From contig QEYB01000999.1 of assembly GCA_017562135.1 (NCBI GenBank), forward strand, positions 842,340 through 906,339: a DNA stretch of 64,000 nt. The letters run 5' to 3'. The notes below the pieces were generated by a model, which was not told the origin of the DNA, did no database searches, and was given only the letters and a program-made list of their open reading frames with translations. Of the stretch, positions 1 through 13,458 are shown one piece after another. Position 1 is the first letter of the stretch. Each line of letters starts with the position of its first letter. A program made the translations under genes and the position numbers. The stretch is from Dipylidium caninum (taxonomy: Eukaryota; Platyhelminthes; Cestoda; Cyclophyllidea; Dipylidiidae).

Positions 1-1047
1 TACACAGCCTTACCGCTTCGTTTGTGCACGTATTCCAACCACCTTGGGTTGACGCTTCCGTCAGGTTTGTCATTTAACCCCGTTGTTTTCGTCGTGGCCC
101 ACGGCAACATTGAAAACCCTCAGCCATAAGATTGTGGAAAAAATTCCCCCCTCGGGCAGGTACAAGAACGCAGGGTGGAGTTGCCCCATCTCAGGGCTTT
201 GAAGCCAAGCGAGTCAGGGGCGCTGCGGAAATCACAGCCGATGGTGAAGAGGAGGACTAAGACAAACGCGGTCGATGCCTCGTCTGTTCGTGGCGGTGTT
301 GAGCAAGCGGCTACTCTGCTATTATCACTAGAGCCAAGCGCGTAATCTTAATGTCGGTGAAGAGGGGAGAGAACAGGCGTTGCCTGCCACTGACCGCAGC
401 GCCAAGTGCCCAACTTACCGCCTCGGGAAATCTCCGCGCTGCTCTCCACGTAGCGTGGCAATTAAGGGAACATTTGACTGTTTACGTCTACTTGTAGACG
501 CTACCTTAATGAGTCTGGACTGATTTCTGTCAGACTAGCGAAAGCCACAAAAGACAAAATCAGTGCAGCGAGTGTCGAAGGGGGGAAGAGAGGCACAACC
601 GTATTCTCAGGGAGTCAGGAAAACGACACACTGAAAGTGGGCGCAGCTTTTGCGTGTCTTCGAATCGTGCAAAATGAAACCTGGGCACTTTGACCTACTG
701 ACGAGATGTGAATTTTTACTCCAAGCCTTCGACGTAATGGAGGGAAGTTGCGGCGATGCGGGCAGAACCTCCACTTCCTGTAGAGGGTCTGACGAGCCAG
801 GACGCAAAAGACCAGACGGAGAGACGTCGGTGTAGCGAAAGATTCGCACGTCAGTCTAATTTTTTGTTTAAGCGCGAGGAGGGTGGCAACAACTCAGACC
901 AAAGAGTGTGGATATTACAGCTCCCCCCCCCCACCTTCAATTAGATTTCGCCAAGAATGCACTTTTGCAAAGCCTGAAATCAAAGCGGAAGTGCACTTCT
1001 TCTCCTCCTCCTCCTCCCCGAGGATGGCAAAACCGGCACCGCCTCAC
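1..1047. other. Intron of the ankyrin gene, no exon seen
   Basis: The ankyrin exon at 1048-1245 ends with a good splice donor on the minus strand, so this leftmost kilobase should be intron. I looked for the next ankyrin-repeat exon (the family continues with an NGFTPLYMA-type repeat) on the minus strand and did not find it, so it probably lies beyond the window. Open frames in this stretch are short and show no family signature. Confidence 0.5.
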
Positions 1048-4000
1048 CTGTGACTGGGCGTTGACGAGAGCGCCATTTTCTATCAGGACTTTGGCCACCT
1101 CGAATTGGCCAGCCAGGCTGGCGATGTGAAGCGCAGTGTTGCCCTTGTGCGTGGGCTGATTGACGTCTATGTGACGACGGAGGAGTTCCTTCACAATTTC
1201 CACGTGGCCTTCTTTCGAGGCGAGGTGAAGAGCATTGAGTCCACTCTGCAGAAAAAGAGAGAGAGAGAGACAGTCCACTGCCCGAACGACTGGCTAATCT
1301 CGCTGATGGCGACAAAAAAGGGGAGGCCAAACGGTCAGCAGGGAATACCTACTGATAAGCGTGTCCCAAAACGTGTCAAAGCGTGACGATGGCACGGTCT
1401 CGAGGGTGCCTACACCCACAGACTGTCGACTGTCTACCGCCTAAATGCAACATCAACCACGAGAAGCTGATCTTCACCAGCAGACAGGCAGTGTGCGGAA
1501 AAAGGTGCTAATGGAAGTGGAGCAGTCGGATTTGACAATGAATACGGACTCTCGTTGAATGGAAGCGGTAACAAAAAAACAATCGAAATACAGTGGGAGG
1601 ACAGCTTCGTCGGAGTTGGGACGAGTAGGGCGAAAATGCGGTGGGAGTAGCTGACCAGAGAGGCCGAGGGGGGGGAGAGGAAGTGGGGGTGGGGGAGAAA
1701 GAAACAAGCGCGTGGTAATTCCAGAGCCAAGCAGATTTGTCCGACTCCTGGACACTTTTGCAGGCGGTTGACCAATAGGCGGGTCTCTTCCACACTGGAG
1801 AAAACAACCATTTGGGAGGCAGATACAATCGCTTATTTACTTTTTCCACTACCGCCCAGTGGCGGTCTACTCTGACGTCTGGGACACATCAGCCAGAAAA
1901 GTGGAGGGAAGAGGAGACCATTGCGCATCAATTGAGGAATAGGAGGGTTTAGTCCCTCGAAGTCCCATTTATCACGGTCAAAGGATAAAAAAACCCCGGG
2001 TGTTACGGGGCAAAGCGCTGGTTATTCGGCTACAAAAAATTGTCAGGAATTGTCCAAGAAACAAGGTGAAAATATTCCCTCACGAAGTAGAGCAGTGACA
2101 AAACAAAAAGTGAGAGCAAGCCGACTAGATAGATGAGGGGGCGAGAGAGCAAAAGGCCTTTTTAGGGTTTCAATTAAGTACTCGAAGGTCCTCTCCTTAG
2201 GATGAGGAACCACAGCTCTGCGACTTTCAGGAGGCCTGTGAGCGAGCATCGACTGGGAGACGAGGGAAGGTGTCAGTATTCCGTGGGAGGACGGAAACGG
2301 GAGGGGAGGTGGGGAGAGGGGGGGGGAAGGAATATACTCATTGCAGATCGCCGATTTAAATTTTTGCAAGGAAATCTAGTTAAACGAGTACCAACCTATT
2401 TGGAGCTGTCAACACACGGGTTTCAGTATTCTGTCTAGGGAGAAAAGAAAATAGCTGCATCGCAAAGAGTTAGGATTTCCGGAAAAGTCTACCGTAGGCC
2501 AAAATGCCTACAGCGTGGGAGAAATTTTGCCGTCGACAAAAGCGGGCGGCTGAAAGTCAGTATTATGCAGAATTCCAGATCTACTTTCTCTGCCCAACTC
2601 CTTGCGATTTAACTGGAAATGCGGAGAAAATAGTTATGTGCAAGAACCTCCATGTGAGGACGGGCCCGGAACCGAAGGAGCGGGTGGTTGGGGACAGGAA
2701 GGCGTGGATTGAAAGGGTAAGCGAAGCCACGAGCGCACAAGAGAGAGGAGACAACCGAGTGGAGGACACTTCGCTCACTGCGTGGACAGAAATGGGTCGT
2801 GAGAGAGTGCACGTCACTTGGCACATTTTAACACATTTTGTTAGGCTGAATCTCCGAGCAAACAGCCAACCCACTGCGTTCCTGCACAAACATTCAAGAG
2901 AACCATCACACACACAACACACACACAATTACGAGGTGTGATTTGCCTCAACTATGCATTCCAAGTCAGCCCGATGGGGTCAACTTCTTCCCTGATGGAA
3001 ACACCAAGTCTGTGAAGGAAGTCAGTTCGCCTGCAGGTGTATTGTTAGATGAAGACTTCTGCTGACTTCTACGACAGCACAGCAAAGGGGGGAAGAGGGG
3101 GAGAAAGGGGGGGGGCGGAGAAGTCTGTACATAAAGACACACGAAGCAGGACGGACTTGTCCTCGGGGTCGGTTGGAGGCGAGACGGTAGAAATCGGTGT
3201 TTCGGGACTGGCCTTTGCTCCACACCGCGGTGGCCGCCACAGTCACTGACCGTGCGAGCGTGCACCCTCACAATGACCCTCGGGTGTAGCTTTGTCAGCA
3301 CTGTGTTGTGCTTACTACTTTCACCCACATTTCATGTGACCTCCACCTACGCCAACGACCTCATTATTGCCGGCTGTCGGTGGCGACCTGCCTCGTCGCA
3401 CTGCCTCGAGTCGGTGCGTTCACCTCACCTCGAGTTGTGCCGACTGTCATCCAGAAGTGCTCAAACGGAGAGGCGACAAAAGGCGGACAGGCCGCGAGGC
3501 AGGCAGGCAGACAGGTGGGCTGGCGGGCCAGAGGGGGCTGTGGAAGGGCAGAGGAGGAGGGGGCGGAGGAGGGTGGGGATGAAGAGTCTGCGCCTCCTCT
3601 TTCCACTGCACCACAGAAGAGGGCAGTGGAGGAGAGGGAGTGGAGCGGAGAGGCGAGGCGAGGCGAGGCGAGCAGACGGACTCGCGTGCATGGCATACTG
3701 GCAGGGGCCGACACCACCCGGCATCCCACTGTCCCATGCGCGAGTTTGCTGAGTCCTCGTGTTTGCGTCACTGTTTGCTCGCCTTCCCCGCATCGTCAAT
3801 AAGCCAACTGATAGGCGACTACTCAGTGGGTCGCCTTGTCAACAAGAGGGAGAAGCCGAGCCCACTGTGAGGTCTCTTTTAGTTGAGGCGCCCCTGCCTC
3901 GTGCCACCGACAGGGCAGTGCAGCACGGCGCAGGGAAGAGGCGGAGCGTCGCCGAGGCAACTGCCTCGCCTGGGTGCGCCATCCACTCAACGTTTGGGTC

Positions 4001-5760
4001 TGGGAGGAACGAGGCTGCGTCGCCCATGAGGACGTGAAATACGTGTGTTTGTGGTGTCGTTGGGGGAATTGCACTAATCAGATTGTTAATGCGCCAAACT
4101 CAAAAGGGGTCAGTCTTGGCGGCCTCCTTTAACTGGCGAGTGATAAATCACTTACTCGGGGGAACGTTAAAGTTCTACTCCATAGCCACTAATCAACTTA
4201 TTTCTCTCGGCAAAAATCATTACTTAGGTAGGGCGCACTAACGTATGCGCAGGCTACATACGCGACTGGCGATGGCATAATCATGGATGACGACGTGATA
4301 GCTTAGTCGAACTAAAGACATTTCGAGATAGGAAATTGGTAATAGGGACAAAAGTGTTTGAATGGATGACTTAATCGCATATATTAGGCTTGAGCGTACG
4401 GAAACTAACCGCTTGATTGGAAAGAAAGCGTAAAGCACTCAACGCAAATGTAACCATTTACCGCGAGGCAAATTGGAACATTAGACGTGGCGAGGCGGGC
4501 TGGGTCAGTTATGTGTTTTGACAGAAAAATAGGGATTTAATAAGGTGGAACTGCTTTCTTCGTAGACTGAAATCACTTCAAACGCCAGAGCAGTGATTTC
4601 CGAATTGCAAGGATCAACAATGGGAGAATGCACTAATATTTCGACTGAGCTAATAAGGTATGATCAATTGAAAACTTATCGGCCAACCAGTGCTCGAAGC
4701 GATGTACGTTGGCTTTAATGGGACCTTCTAATCCCGGGACCCTACCAACTCGGTGTAAGACCTATGCCATTCGACGCATCAGTTCTACTTTATGTTGAAG
4801 AGAAAAACATTAATAGCCTTGTGAAACGAAATAGTACCAGAATAACTAGATGCTACGTATCAGTACAATTAACTTGCTGACAAACAGGTTCTATGAGATT
4901 GGGGTAATTATTAGAGGAGAGGGGAAGAGGAAGGCAAAGATGACGTAATGAGTGTGCTAAAAATAAATACAGGGAAGGAGGTAGAGTGCACCCTCACTAC
5001 GCAATGGCCCGGCCAAGGACCATGAAGCCACCAAAAAACCACACCGATATTAACAGACAAAACAGGGACCAGGAATGGCATTTTTACACATTAGGAAGTT
5101 ATTAAAAAAATTTAAAATGTGAAGAAATGAAGGGAACATGGAATTAAATAAATCCTAAATCACGTAAGAAAAGATTCAAATTAGGCGACTGATGCTCTTA
5201 CCGCATTACATGTATTTATATCAATGCCATGAATAACAATTGCATCAATTAGCTTAGAATGATTTCCGGCACGAGCGGCTCGCAAAAGGGCCTGGCTTGT
5301 TTCAATCTACAAGGGGAAGAGTATAAATTATAACAACTAAAACGAGAACCTGATAGGAAGCGTATAGCATCTAGTCACATTAGCCCAAAAAACAAGTTTA
5401 CAACAATAGCGGATTTGTGGGAAAGTGGGGTTGATTTAACGAGATAAAAAATATGTTGAGAGAACTTAAAACATTACAGACGAAACCCACTAATTTAAGG
5501 ACAAATGCCTGAAACAAAACAACCATACACAAAAGCCCTCGTATTTCATAACAGCCTTTAATAGCATGGAAGATATATATATATATATTTAAAATGAAAT
5601 ATGGTCACACGAGAAGTTCTGTAAGAAATATAATGCATCTTTGAAGAGCAGGCCCAAAATTAGTAATGTAATAAGTGAAACAGTTATTCACAATCCATAC
5701 CTTACGACTAGATGAAGTCGTCGTTGCGTTAGGCGATGTATACTGCTCGGGCATTGCCAT
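1048..5760 (-). CDS. Ankyrin (ANK1/2/3 family), N-terminal exons, partial
   Basis: Membrane-skeleton adaptor: ankyrins tie ion channels, transporters and adhesion proteins to spectrin through a long stack of ankyrin repeats. Three exons are seen on the minus strand. Exon 1 (5760-5701) starts at ATG and encodes 20 residues ending SSSRK. Exon 2 (5306-5202) encodes 35 residues with LLRAARAGN and DINTCNA, the diagnostic first repeat of the ANK1/2/3 family. Exon 3 (1245-1048) is 198 bp, exactly two 33-residue repeats, with [13 protein letters not shown] and [13 protein letters not shown]. All junctions are phase 0 with consensus sites (AAG|gtatgg, GCG|gtaaga, CAG|gtgagg; acceptors after polypyrimidine). 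Introns are about 0.4 and 3.95 kb. The large intron contains a GC-rich stretch at about 3.35-4.05 kb whose overlapping open frames look non-coding. The start could also be the ATG two codons downstream (5754). The rest of the gene lies left of the window. Confidence 0.9.
3648..3673 (+). repeat. GGCGA pentanucleotide microsatellite
   Basis: About four tandem copies of a GGCGA-type unit inside the large, GC-rich ankyrin intron. It lies in the middle of overlapping open frames on both strands, which are probably a by-product of base composition. Confidence 0.75.
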
Positions 5761-7943
5761 CAACCCCAAACTGACCACTGCCCACTTCCCGCACGAATTA
5801 TCTCGAGCGCCAAAAGGCCATATCAAGGTTATGTTACAATTTGGTAAAATTGGTTCTAATAAAAATGCAAAGTTCGAATTACACAGTTGTAAAAATAGTA
5901 TACCATCCTTTTAAATTTTAACAAAAATAATATTTAGCAATCGCTTTGAAAATGTTTGAGCTACACTTTTGATAAACTTGAGGTACTGTTCACAAACTGG
6001 CATTCTGACCCCAAAGCTTTCAACCGGATTGTCATTAACTGCAGAGTTAATCGATATTTTTGGCCTTTTTAATAGTGAAACTGTAAAAGTTTAGCGCTAC
6101 TCGTTGAAAACATTGTAGAAAGAGATGAATAGATATAAAAAAGATAGGTTTACCTATCTAACTCCAGCTGTTTAATGCTGTCTATGGTGGTTTGACTGTT
6201 CCCTAACGACAGTAGCTTCCCTTTTTGCCTTCTTCAGTTTAAATTATAGAGGCCACACTTAAGACTACGTTATAGTTGGATTGCTACTTTTCACTTGGCA
6301 AATCGTAGATAAATACCACACAGTTTGGGTTTTGAATGGCAAAAGTAACGTAGGATCAGGTTCCCACGACATATTTTTTCTTTCCTACAACTACACATAC
6401 AATGTTATTTGTGATTTAGCCCTGTATTCATTTTCTCAACTGTTTTTCAATCGAACACTTTAATGATTTAATATAACACGGAAAGATAAATCACTTAAAT
6501 TTATAGTGAGGAAGATTATCGTGACAGTTTTGTTAACTCTCACTTTGTCAAATAATGTGTTCATTATCCTTATTCTTGCGTTTGCAGCAATTTTCTCGTA
6601 ATTCTACTGTTCCGTTGACAGCGTTTGCAAATCGGCTACATTAAAAAAAGAAAGGATTAATCATTAAAATGTGTTGAAGACAATTCAAAAGGAGGTTTTC
6701 GAAACGGCCCACCTTCCTGCAGTCGGGGACTAGACTGTGGTGCAAGTGTGTGCGTTAGACCTGAACACGATGTATCACGTTCGAGCGCAGTTTCATTTGA
6801 TTCTGATGTCTACAAAAAGGCACGAAATGGAACTCGGTATAGGTTTGCATGAGTCGGATATACGTATTCTTAAAAGCTATTGAATTTCTGCTAGAGTTAC
6901 TCTCGTATCGGGAATTTTTATCATAAATACTTTTACAAATATTATTTATCAACAATGGTTATAAACTGCATTATCTCCTCGGACAAGCGAATATTTTCAT
7001 CGCATGTAATGTGACAAACGTTTATGTCTATCATGTAGACACAAATTTACCTCAAAGTCCTCTTTCAAATCGGGCGAAATCCTCGTCTCTTTACTCTCCT
7101 CCCTTGAACAATCAGGTGGAATAGTTGACGCCCTACTCGAGCGAAATGAATCTCGATTTTACCGCTCGTTAAAACTCTCACAGTAATTATTAACGCTCTT
7201 TAAAAATGTTCTATTTCACTTATGTGAATGTGTTTCAGTCATGTCAATTTACGTTGCTATTAGCAACTGGTAGTTATGTCGTTTGTTCTACTTTGACAAA
7301 ATTACACTTCCACTCCAAAGTCTTACTTTGAGGTTCTATAGTCTGTCCGTAATGGTTCAACACTCTTCAAGGTGGTGTGGCTTCCTCCGATTCCTCTTCT
7401 CACACGATAAGCGTCATATACGCCATTCCTAGTCCTGCAATGCACCAGAATGTGTGGCATTTCAGAGGCTTAGTGGGGAATAACAAACGATGGGCGATAT
7501 GCAAAAGTATATAATAAACTTGCAAAACTCTTTTACCATATGTTGACAAATTTTTATTCTGATTTACCCTCAGATTTCCAATATCCCTTAGATTTCCTAG
7601 TTCACTAACTGCCAGTTTCCCCACTCCTATCCTACATTGTCACAGCCAAAACACTTTTCTAGAAGTGAATGACCCAAAGCCGACTTCCTGCTGTTCTGTA
7701 AGTTTCGCCGTCTGGTTCAAGGGAGCCTCTTCCCACCGCGTTTAACCGCTCGAGTAAATGCTACAACCAGCGTCACTAAGTCTAAGCAACTCACCTTATG
7801 TAGGGCGGATCAATGTAATTCCCTCGGCTATCGGCTCTATAAGGAAGGAAAATGATCGCTATAATTTTCGAGAGTTGGCGTTAACCTCAAAGGAAAGTGC
7901 CACATTAGGACCCCCACGTGGATCCTGTTTAAGGGTGTGGGGT
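5761..7943. other. Interval between the ankyrin and DUF4795 genes
   Basis: AT-rich sequence separating the ankyrin start (minus) from the 3' end of the DUF4795 gene (minus). It should hold the ankyrin promoter/5' UTR and the 3' UTR of the upstream gene. A minus-strand AATAAA-type signal lies near 7556, roughly 390 bp beyond the DUF4795 stop. I see no exon with a family signature, and no RNA gene. Confidence 0.4.
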
Positions 7944-10900
7944 TTACTGCATGGACATTTGGGGGAGGAAAAGTAAAGGGAAGTCAAATGCCCACCTCCC
8001 CTTTTCCTCTATGGTTAGCGGTCTGTCACAGGAGATGCAGTGGAGAACCATTTTCCTCCTCAAACCCGCCGCCTCGTCGCGTAGCAGTCCCTTCGCCGTC
8101 AGGTTGGGCATTGATTCGTTGGAGACATAAACGCCCAGGTTCTTCCGCAGTTGATGCAGCTCCGACGACAAACGGGATTGGTTGGAAACGACCTCCTTCT
8201 GGTCGGCTTTGTCGTTGATTTGTGTGATCAAACGCGAGAGAGTGCATTTGATTGAGAGTTCCTGAGGTGGTGAAACAGAAACAGACGGTGTGGACAGATA
8301 AACAGGACTCAGAGTGCAAGCGACTTCATCCCAACTTTAACTACTTGAATATGACAGGTAACGAAACAACGATCCATCATCACACACAGGCATCAAATTC
8401 ATTTTTAGCCAACTATTCACTCAACCACCCGTTTTCTCCCATTCCGTTAGTTATTTGTCTTTTCATGAACTCATGGATTAACCAGTGAGCTGTTGTGCAC
8501 ATCCGAGGCAACTGCTGCGGTTAAGCTTTTACCCACCGACGTGGGTCGTATGAGCGACGAACGATGACGAAAGTGGTGGGCCGAAATGTGCAATGCCACG
8601 TCATTACGAGGTGATCGAGAAGGTCCGTTACTTAACAACTAATTACTTGGGTAAGGAATTTAGTCCAGCCGGGCCCAGCGCACGGATTCAATTGCAGCGG
8701 AATGGCTCGGATGCCGCAGTTAGAGTCGTGAGTTACAAATCGAGGAGGTGATGCTAAGATGGACCCACCACAGACAAGAGACCCAGGGGTGCTACCAGAA
8801 ATAACCACAGAAATCGCGATTGACGTAGAGGTGAATGATTCCGGCTTGACATGGAACGCGTTCGCAAGCAATTTCGCTGTATGAAAATTGGATAGTTTTA
8901 GTTAATTATTATTCTACTGAAATTTGTTAAGTAGTAGGTTTTGACAAACTGAAAAGAGTATTGCTTACAAAATCACGGAGATTTTGAGCGATATCAGCGA
9001 CTTCTAATCTTAAAACATTCACCGTCTGATAGAGTTCATTCCACTCAGTTGCAGATTCTTTGTTCTTTTTCGTGATAGACTGCCAAAAACAGGTAGTAAG
9101 GTTAATATACCCCAAATAGTCAACCACATTTAGAGCATTTGTACATTTCCATAGTTGCCTGGTGATGGGAACACCGCAAAACTCCATTTTTGCATTCATA
9201 ACTCAAATATATGTGTGCGTGTGTGTATGAGTTCACATTTCGTGGGAGTCTGTGACCACTCGTAACCTACGGCTGCTTCATTGGTTGGTTGGTTAGGTTT
9301 GGTAAGTCACTTTACACTATTTATTGATAGACCACTCAAAGGCTTTATACATTGACGAAGGAAGTCCTCTTCCCTCAGTACTACATTGGCAAATGGATAG
9401 TTTTTAAACAAAACTTGCCTCATTTAAGGCCGCTTCCAGCTCTGATTTGGAGACCTTCTCTTGAACAACGTTGGCGACATCTTCTTTAATGTCCTATTAA
9501 TAAAGGCAAGATTTTGAGTATGCCAGAACAAAGAGGAATCTGGTAAGTTGGAAATGGGACCGCGTGTTAGTATACCCCACGGCAACGTTGAGGAGGCCAG
9601 TCATATTTTCAGAACAGCCTATTCAAGACGGTGCAGGAAGGCAGGCGGTGTGTGTTGACGGGGGGGATGGTGGAATACCTTGCCACCTCACATTGGGTGT
9701 GTTGTACTTGAAGGAAAGTGGGTGGCTGCAGGATCAGTGTCCATCGTATTCTATGCGATTAACTGATACCGGCATAAATTGTTACTGCTTACGTCAAAGT
9801 AATCCGGCTTCGAAATATGTTGGGAGGTGTGATGAATTGAAGAACGGTGAGTGAGAGCCAAGAAATGGCTATAGGATGGCCCACTCTAAGTTTAGGTCTG
9901 TCAATCACACTTTTTACTTGTGAGAAATCACAGAACCCCAGTGGTGACAGTAAACGCAAGCTACACTAATTATCAGAAAAATTGAGACGATCTTCAACGT
10001 CTCACCTTTACCACGTGCCTTATTTTATCAATCGTCTCAGAAACATCACCGATTGCCATTTTTAAGGATTCGACGGAGATGCGGATCTCTTTTTTGCCGG
10101 TGTTTTCTTGCGCATTCTGCAAAATAATTATATGACAATATTCGGGAATAGCCTATCACCTTATTCAAAACAGTTAAAAATAACGGGCCGGCAATCCTTC
10201 GGAAAGTGTATAATGCTTGTTAGTCATAGGATATCTTTTCAAGAGTTAGGTACCGTCGATTGAATATCCTGATCTAAGCGTTCGCTCATGGCATCTACAC
10301 GCTTAAGAAGTCCGATAAAATTATTTCTCGTGTCGGTGAAGAGAGATTCGGAGGATTGTAAGGCTTCAAGACTTTTCTGAAAAATAATGTAAAGGCTGAA
10401 GATACAGTTAGCAATACAACAAAACTCTGTCGCACACTGCGATTTATAAATACCTCAAGGTTTTCAACGCGTTTTTCAAGGTTATTAATGCTCTTTTCGC
10501 ATTTTTCCAAACCTTCGAAGACGGACGCACTGCCGTCGTGAGGACCCTGAATTTACATAAGCGTCAGACAGACAATAATTGGTAAGTTGTACAAAAAGGC
10601 GCAATCCATAGATTCTTAACAATGAAATAATTTTAGCAAACATAAAGTACAGATAAACTCTCAAACTGGTAATGGCTTCCTCGCACGGGGCAGAAAGTAG
10701 TATTACTATGATTTTCGAAAAGCGTTAAGCTCTTCTTCAACTTTGAGCAGATGACCCGAGACATTTTGGAATGATCCCACATCTTTGAAAAGTGCCGTAT
10801 AATTCGCCTGCTCATTTTGAACAACCGAGAGGTGAGTAGAGAGATCATTAACCAAAGCTGATACCTAGCGGCAAGGGATCCAGAATTAGAGTTCTGATGT

Positions 10901-11552
10901 TAAATACAGATTAAATATTAAGTAAACCTCTTACTTGATGGAAATCAGATTCCATATTAATGACTCGGTCGAGAGCATTGCAAAGATCGGCGCTACTATT
11001 TGACGGCGCGGCGACGTGACCAATGATTTTTTCAAGATCGGAAAGACGTCGCTATAAACAGAGAGATGATGCGTTCCGAGGAATGATAGGTGGATAAAAA
11101 AGATGCATTATTAATGTACCTGCAAACATTGAAAGGTGTTTTGTATGTCCAGAGAGCTCAGATTTGAGACAGATAAATCAGACAGATTTAAGCATTGCAA
11201 AAGAGCTGAGAGCAGTCTTCTCAAAATATTAAAATTAACAGCACCCGGCTAAAATTAAGGAAACAGATGATATTAGAGAAGAAGGCAACAAAGGCGCTGC
11301 TACCTACTATAATTTCGAAGTCATCGGTAAGTTAAGATAAGAGACCTTTTACATCCTACATCTATGTATACCTCGTTTTTGCAAGGAAAAACATATATTT
11401 CGGGTATAAAAAGCAGGTTCCACATCCACAATTATAAAAATGTGGCTTTGGTCGATTTTTAATTAAATGCCATTAATATATTCTCATACCTCGGGATTCC
11501 TCAGAGCCTGCTCTAATAAGGTACTGAATGTGTCCAGATTATTTTCAACCAT
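7944..11552 (-). CDS. DUF4795 coiled-coil protein (QRICH2/C16orf96-like)
   Basis: Vertebrate members with this C-terminal domain include QRICH2, needed for the sperm flagellum, so a cilium/flagellum role is inferred. Exons on the minus strand: 11552-11490 (ATG; 21 aa), 11248-11120 (43 aa, GAVNFNILRRLLSALL, the usual N-terminal motif), 11051-10935, about 10864-10742, 10546-10454, 10376-10254, 10116-10006, 9493-9419, 9079-8969 and 8261-7944. Nearly all junctions are phase 0, and the middle exons encode heptad-like coiled coil. The last exon carries LLRDEAAGLRRKM followed by HCISCDRPL, the cysteine motif that identifies DUF4795. The frame stops at 7944-7946; alternatively a donor GAG|gtgggc after the CISCDRP motif leads to a final exon I could not find. 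Exon 9493-9419 uses a GC donor (GAG|gcaagt). The exon starting at 10864 has no strong donor before an in-frame TAG at 10708-10706; a weak AAA|gttgaa at 10742 keeps phase. Confidence 0.85.
8572..8710. repeat. Dispersed repeat, copy 1 (in DUF4795 gene intron)
   Basis: This stretch, in the intron between exons 9079-8969 and 8261-7944, aligns by eye with 17,206-17,345. Shared blocks include GCCGAAATGTG, GCCACGTCA, CGTTACTT and a CTGCAGTTGAATGG-like end (here TTGCAGCGGAATGG). I estimate 65-70 % identity. The class is unknown; it could be an old SINE- or MITE-like element. Confidence 0.45.
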
Positions 11553-13045
11553 TTCAAATACCACTGCTTTCCATTACCTTGAGGTCAAACAATAACGACC
11601 TCAGCTAATTGGGTGGTAAAACAAAAGACTTATATATTGCGCATATTACATTAATGCAATAAATAATATAAAAAAATACTTAACCAAAAATTATTTTTAA
11701 ATCTTATGGCGGGTGGCGCATTTATGACTTTTCTTGTTGCAAATACGTGATATTAGAGATATCTTGAAATTTTCGCAATAATGTAACTTTGCATTCAATT
11801 CCTGTAGTCTAAGTTCTCAATTAGTTTTCCGTTAATTGCATTTTTAAAGATCAGTTCAGTGTTGAAAAGTCGCGAAAATTTTTCAGGACCCTTAACTACC
11901 TCCTAAAGCCTTTAATGATTGACATCCGTGGTGCGCATTTTACATAAGCTGATTTTTGTGATTTTTCACACATTTATGCAGGAGGTTTGAAATAAGCCCA
12001 ATGAAGGCGTATCATTTTGAGATTTATAGGGCCGTGGCGGTTTGTTGAGAGCCACGATTAGCACCCTATCCTTGGAATAAAACAGGGTAAACTAGATCAC
12101 CTTAGTACCATTAATCCCCACATTCACCAACCCACTTGCCTTCATTACCAGAGAATTGAGGAAGCGGCGATCAAAACACAAATTGGCAGGGCAAAATTAG
12201 TCTCTTAAGACGTAGTCATCGCAAAATAATCGGCACTTCTGTTGTGGACGTGTAGTTTTACATAGGCCCCTATTTTGTCTCACACTCTAGACCTGTGCGG
12301 AAAGGTGATGCCTGTAAGTAGTAATGGAATACGTTCTGCAAATTAAGTAACATAATGCTTTAAATTGTCATGAAATCTTAGGAAAACGAAAGTCAAATGA
12401 CGATCCTCCACAGTTCGCCCCTTTTCATGTGTCGCCAATGCATCGCAGAAAAATAACAATTTGCCAACTAACTACTAATAACAGGCGGGAGAAAAAAGTA
12501 TCCACATTATTCCGGGGCAATTTCGAAATAACTGCTGGTCACTCAATGGTAAAAGTTTAAAAATTTGTAGGAGCTGTTATCATCAATACAAGGAGTCTGT
12601 AAGCCAAAATATCGGCCACTTTAGAAAATATATTTGAAGCACAAATTCACATCCAAATCTTCGCGGCGCAAATCGTACAAGACCGACCCAGATTAAGAGT
12701 TCATTCTTTTAATAGTAGAAAACTTTCTGTTTTCGGTCATCCTACCATATCAAATCCTCTATTAAAACCCTATAACGTGATGTGTTAATATTGGTGCATA
12801 TTTCTAAAAGCGTCATAAAAACTTTCCGAACGTAAATATGAAGAATTGAGAAAAATGAACCCAATTCGTATGTTCATGGGGACAACGTGACGGTCACATT
12901 TTTCACTCATGACAGATAAAAAAGTTACTTAAGGCAATTAGAACACATCAGGCATTCGACGAGCAAGTGCGACAAACTAGAGTTTGTCACAGCCTCATTC
13001 GTGGCTTACAGCACGTCATTGGGACAGCAAAAAATTTACCCAGCT
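11553..13045. other. Intergenic, AT-rich
   Basis: Upstream region of the DUF4795 gene. No convincing exon, RNA gene or repeat was recognised on either strand. Confidence 0.4.
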
Positions 13046-13458
13046 ATGGAACACATTTGGGACTTTCTCTTCGGCATTTACCTGTCTCTAATTCTATTAG
13101 GCAACACGAGCCAAGTTTGCACCAAAATATGGATCATAACATTCATGATGAAGTTTATTTTCAAACGTAAGCGATCTACAACCAAACATCGATTCATTTC
13201 CTGACTATCATCAACGTAATGACATTGGAACGCATTATAATTTTACTTGTTTCACACATAGAAGCTTCCGACGAGGACAACGCTTCTTCCGCGAACTTAA
13301 TAGAAGCAAACATCGCCATGGAAAGTCGAGGGTCCACGGAACAAATGTCAGCAAGAGAAGAAGATTCAACGACCCATGACATTCCACAAATGACAAATGA
13401 AGAAGTCACTATTTCGACGGAATTGGATTATAGCGATTTCGACTCTGAAGCAAGTTAG
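13046..13458 (+). CDS. Possible two-exon small protein with membrane segment and acidic tail
   Basis: I do not recognise this protein. Exon 1 (13046-13166) starts at ATG and encodes about 40 residues with a hydrophobic run near residues 6-20 (FLFGIYLSLILLG) that could be a signal peptide or membrane anchor. It ends in a consensus donor AAAC|gtaagc. Exon 2 (13262-13458) begins after an acceptor ending CACATAG and encodes 65 residues rich in Glu, Asp, Ser and Thr, ending DFDSEAS then TAG. The codon split by the 95 bp intron (C + AA) keeps the frame open, giving about 106 residues. An AATAAA lies about 125 bp past the stop (near 13,583). It could be a chance structure: no homologue is known to me, and the first exon could be extended upstream. 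Confidence 0.4.

Noticed and set aside
2504..2941. 145-codon open frame starting with ATG
   Set aside because: It lies in the ankyrin intron, has no motif and is overlapped by a 115-codon antisense frame.
3252..3802. Overlapping open frames of 96-166 codons on both strands
   Set aside because: They lie in a GC-rich part of the ankyrin intron; all frames are open because of base composition, and none has a domain.
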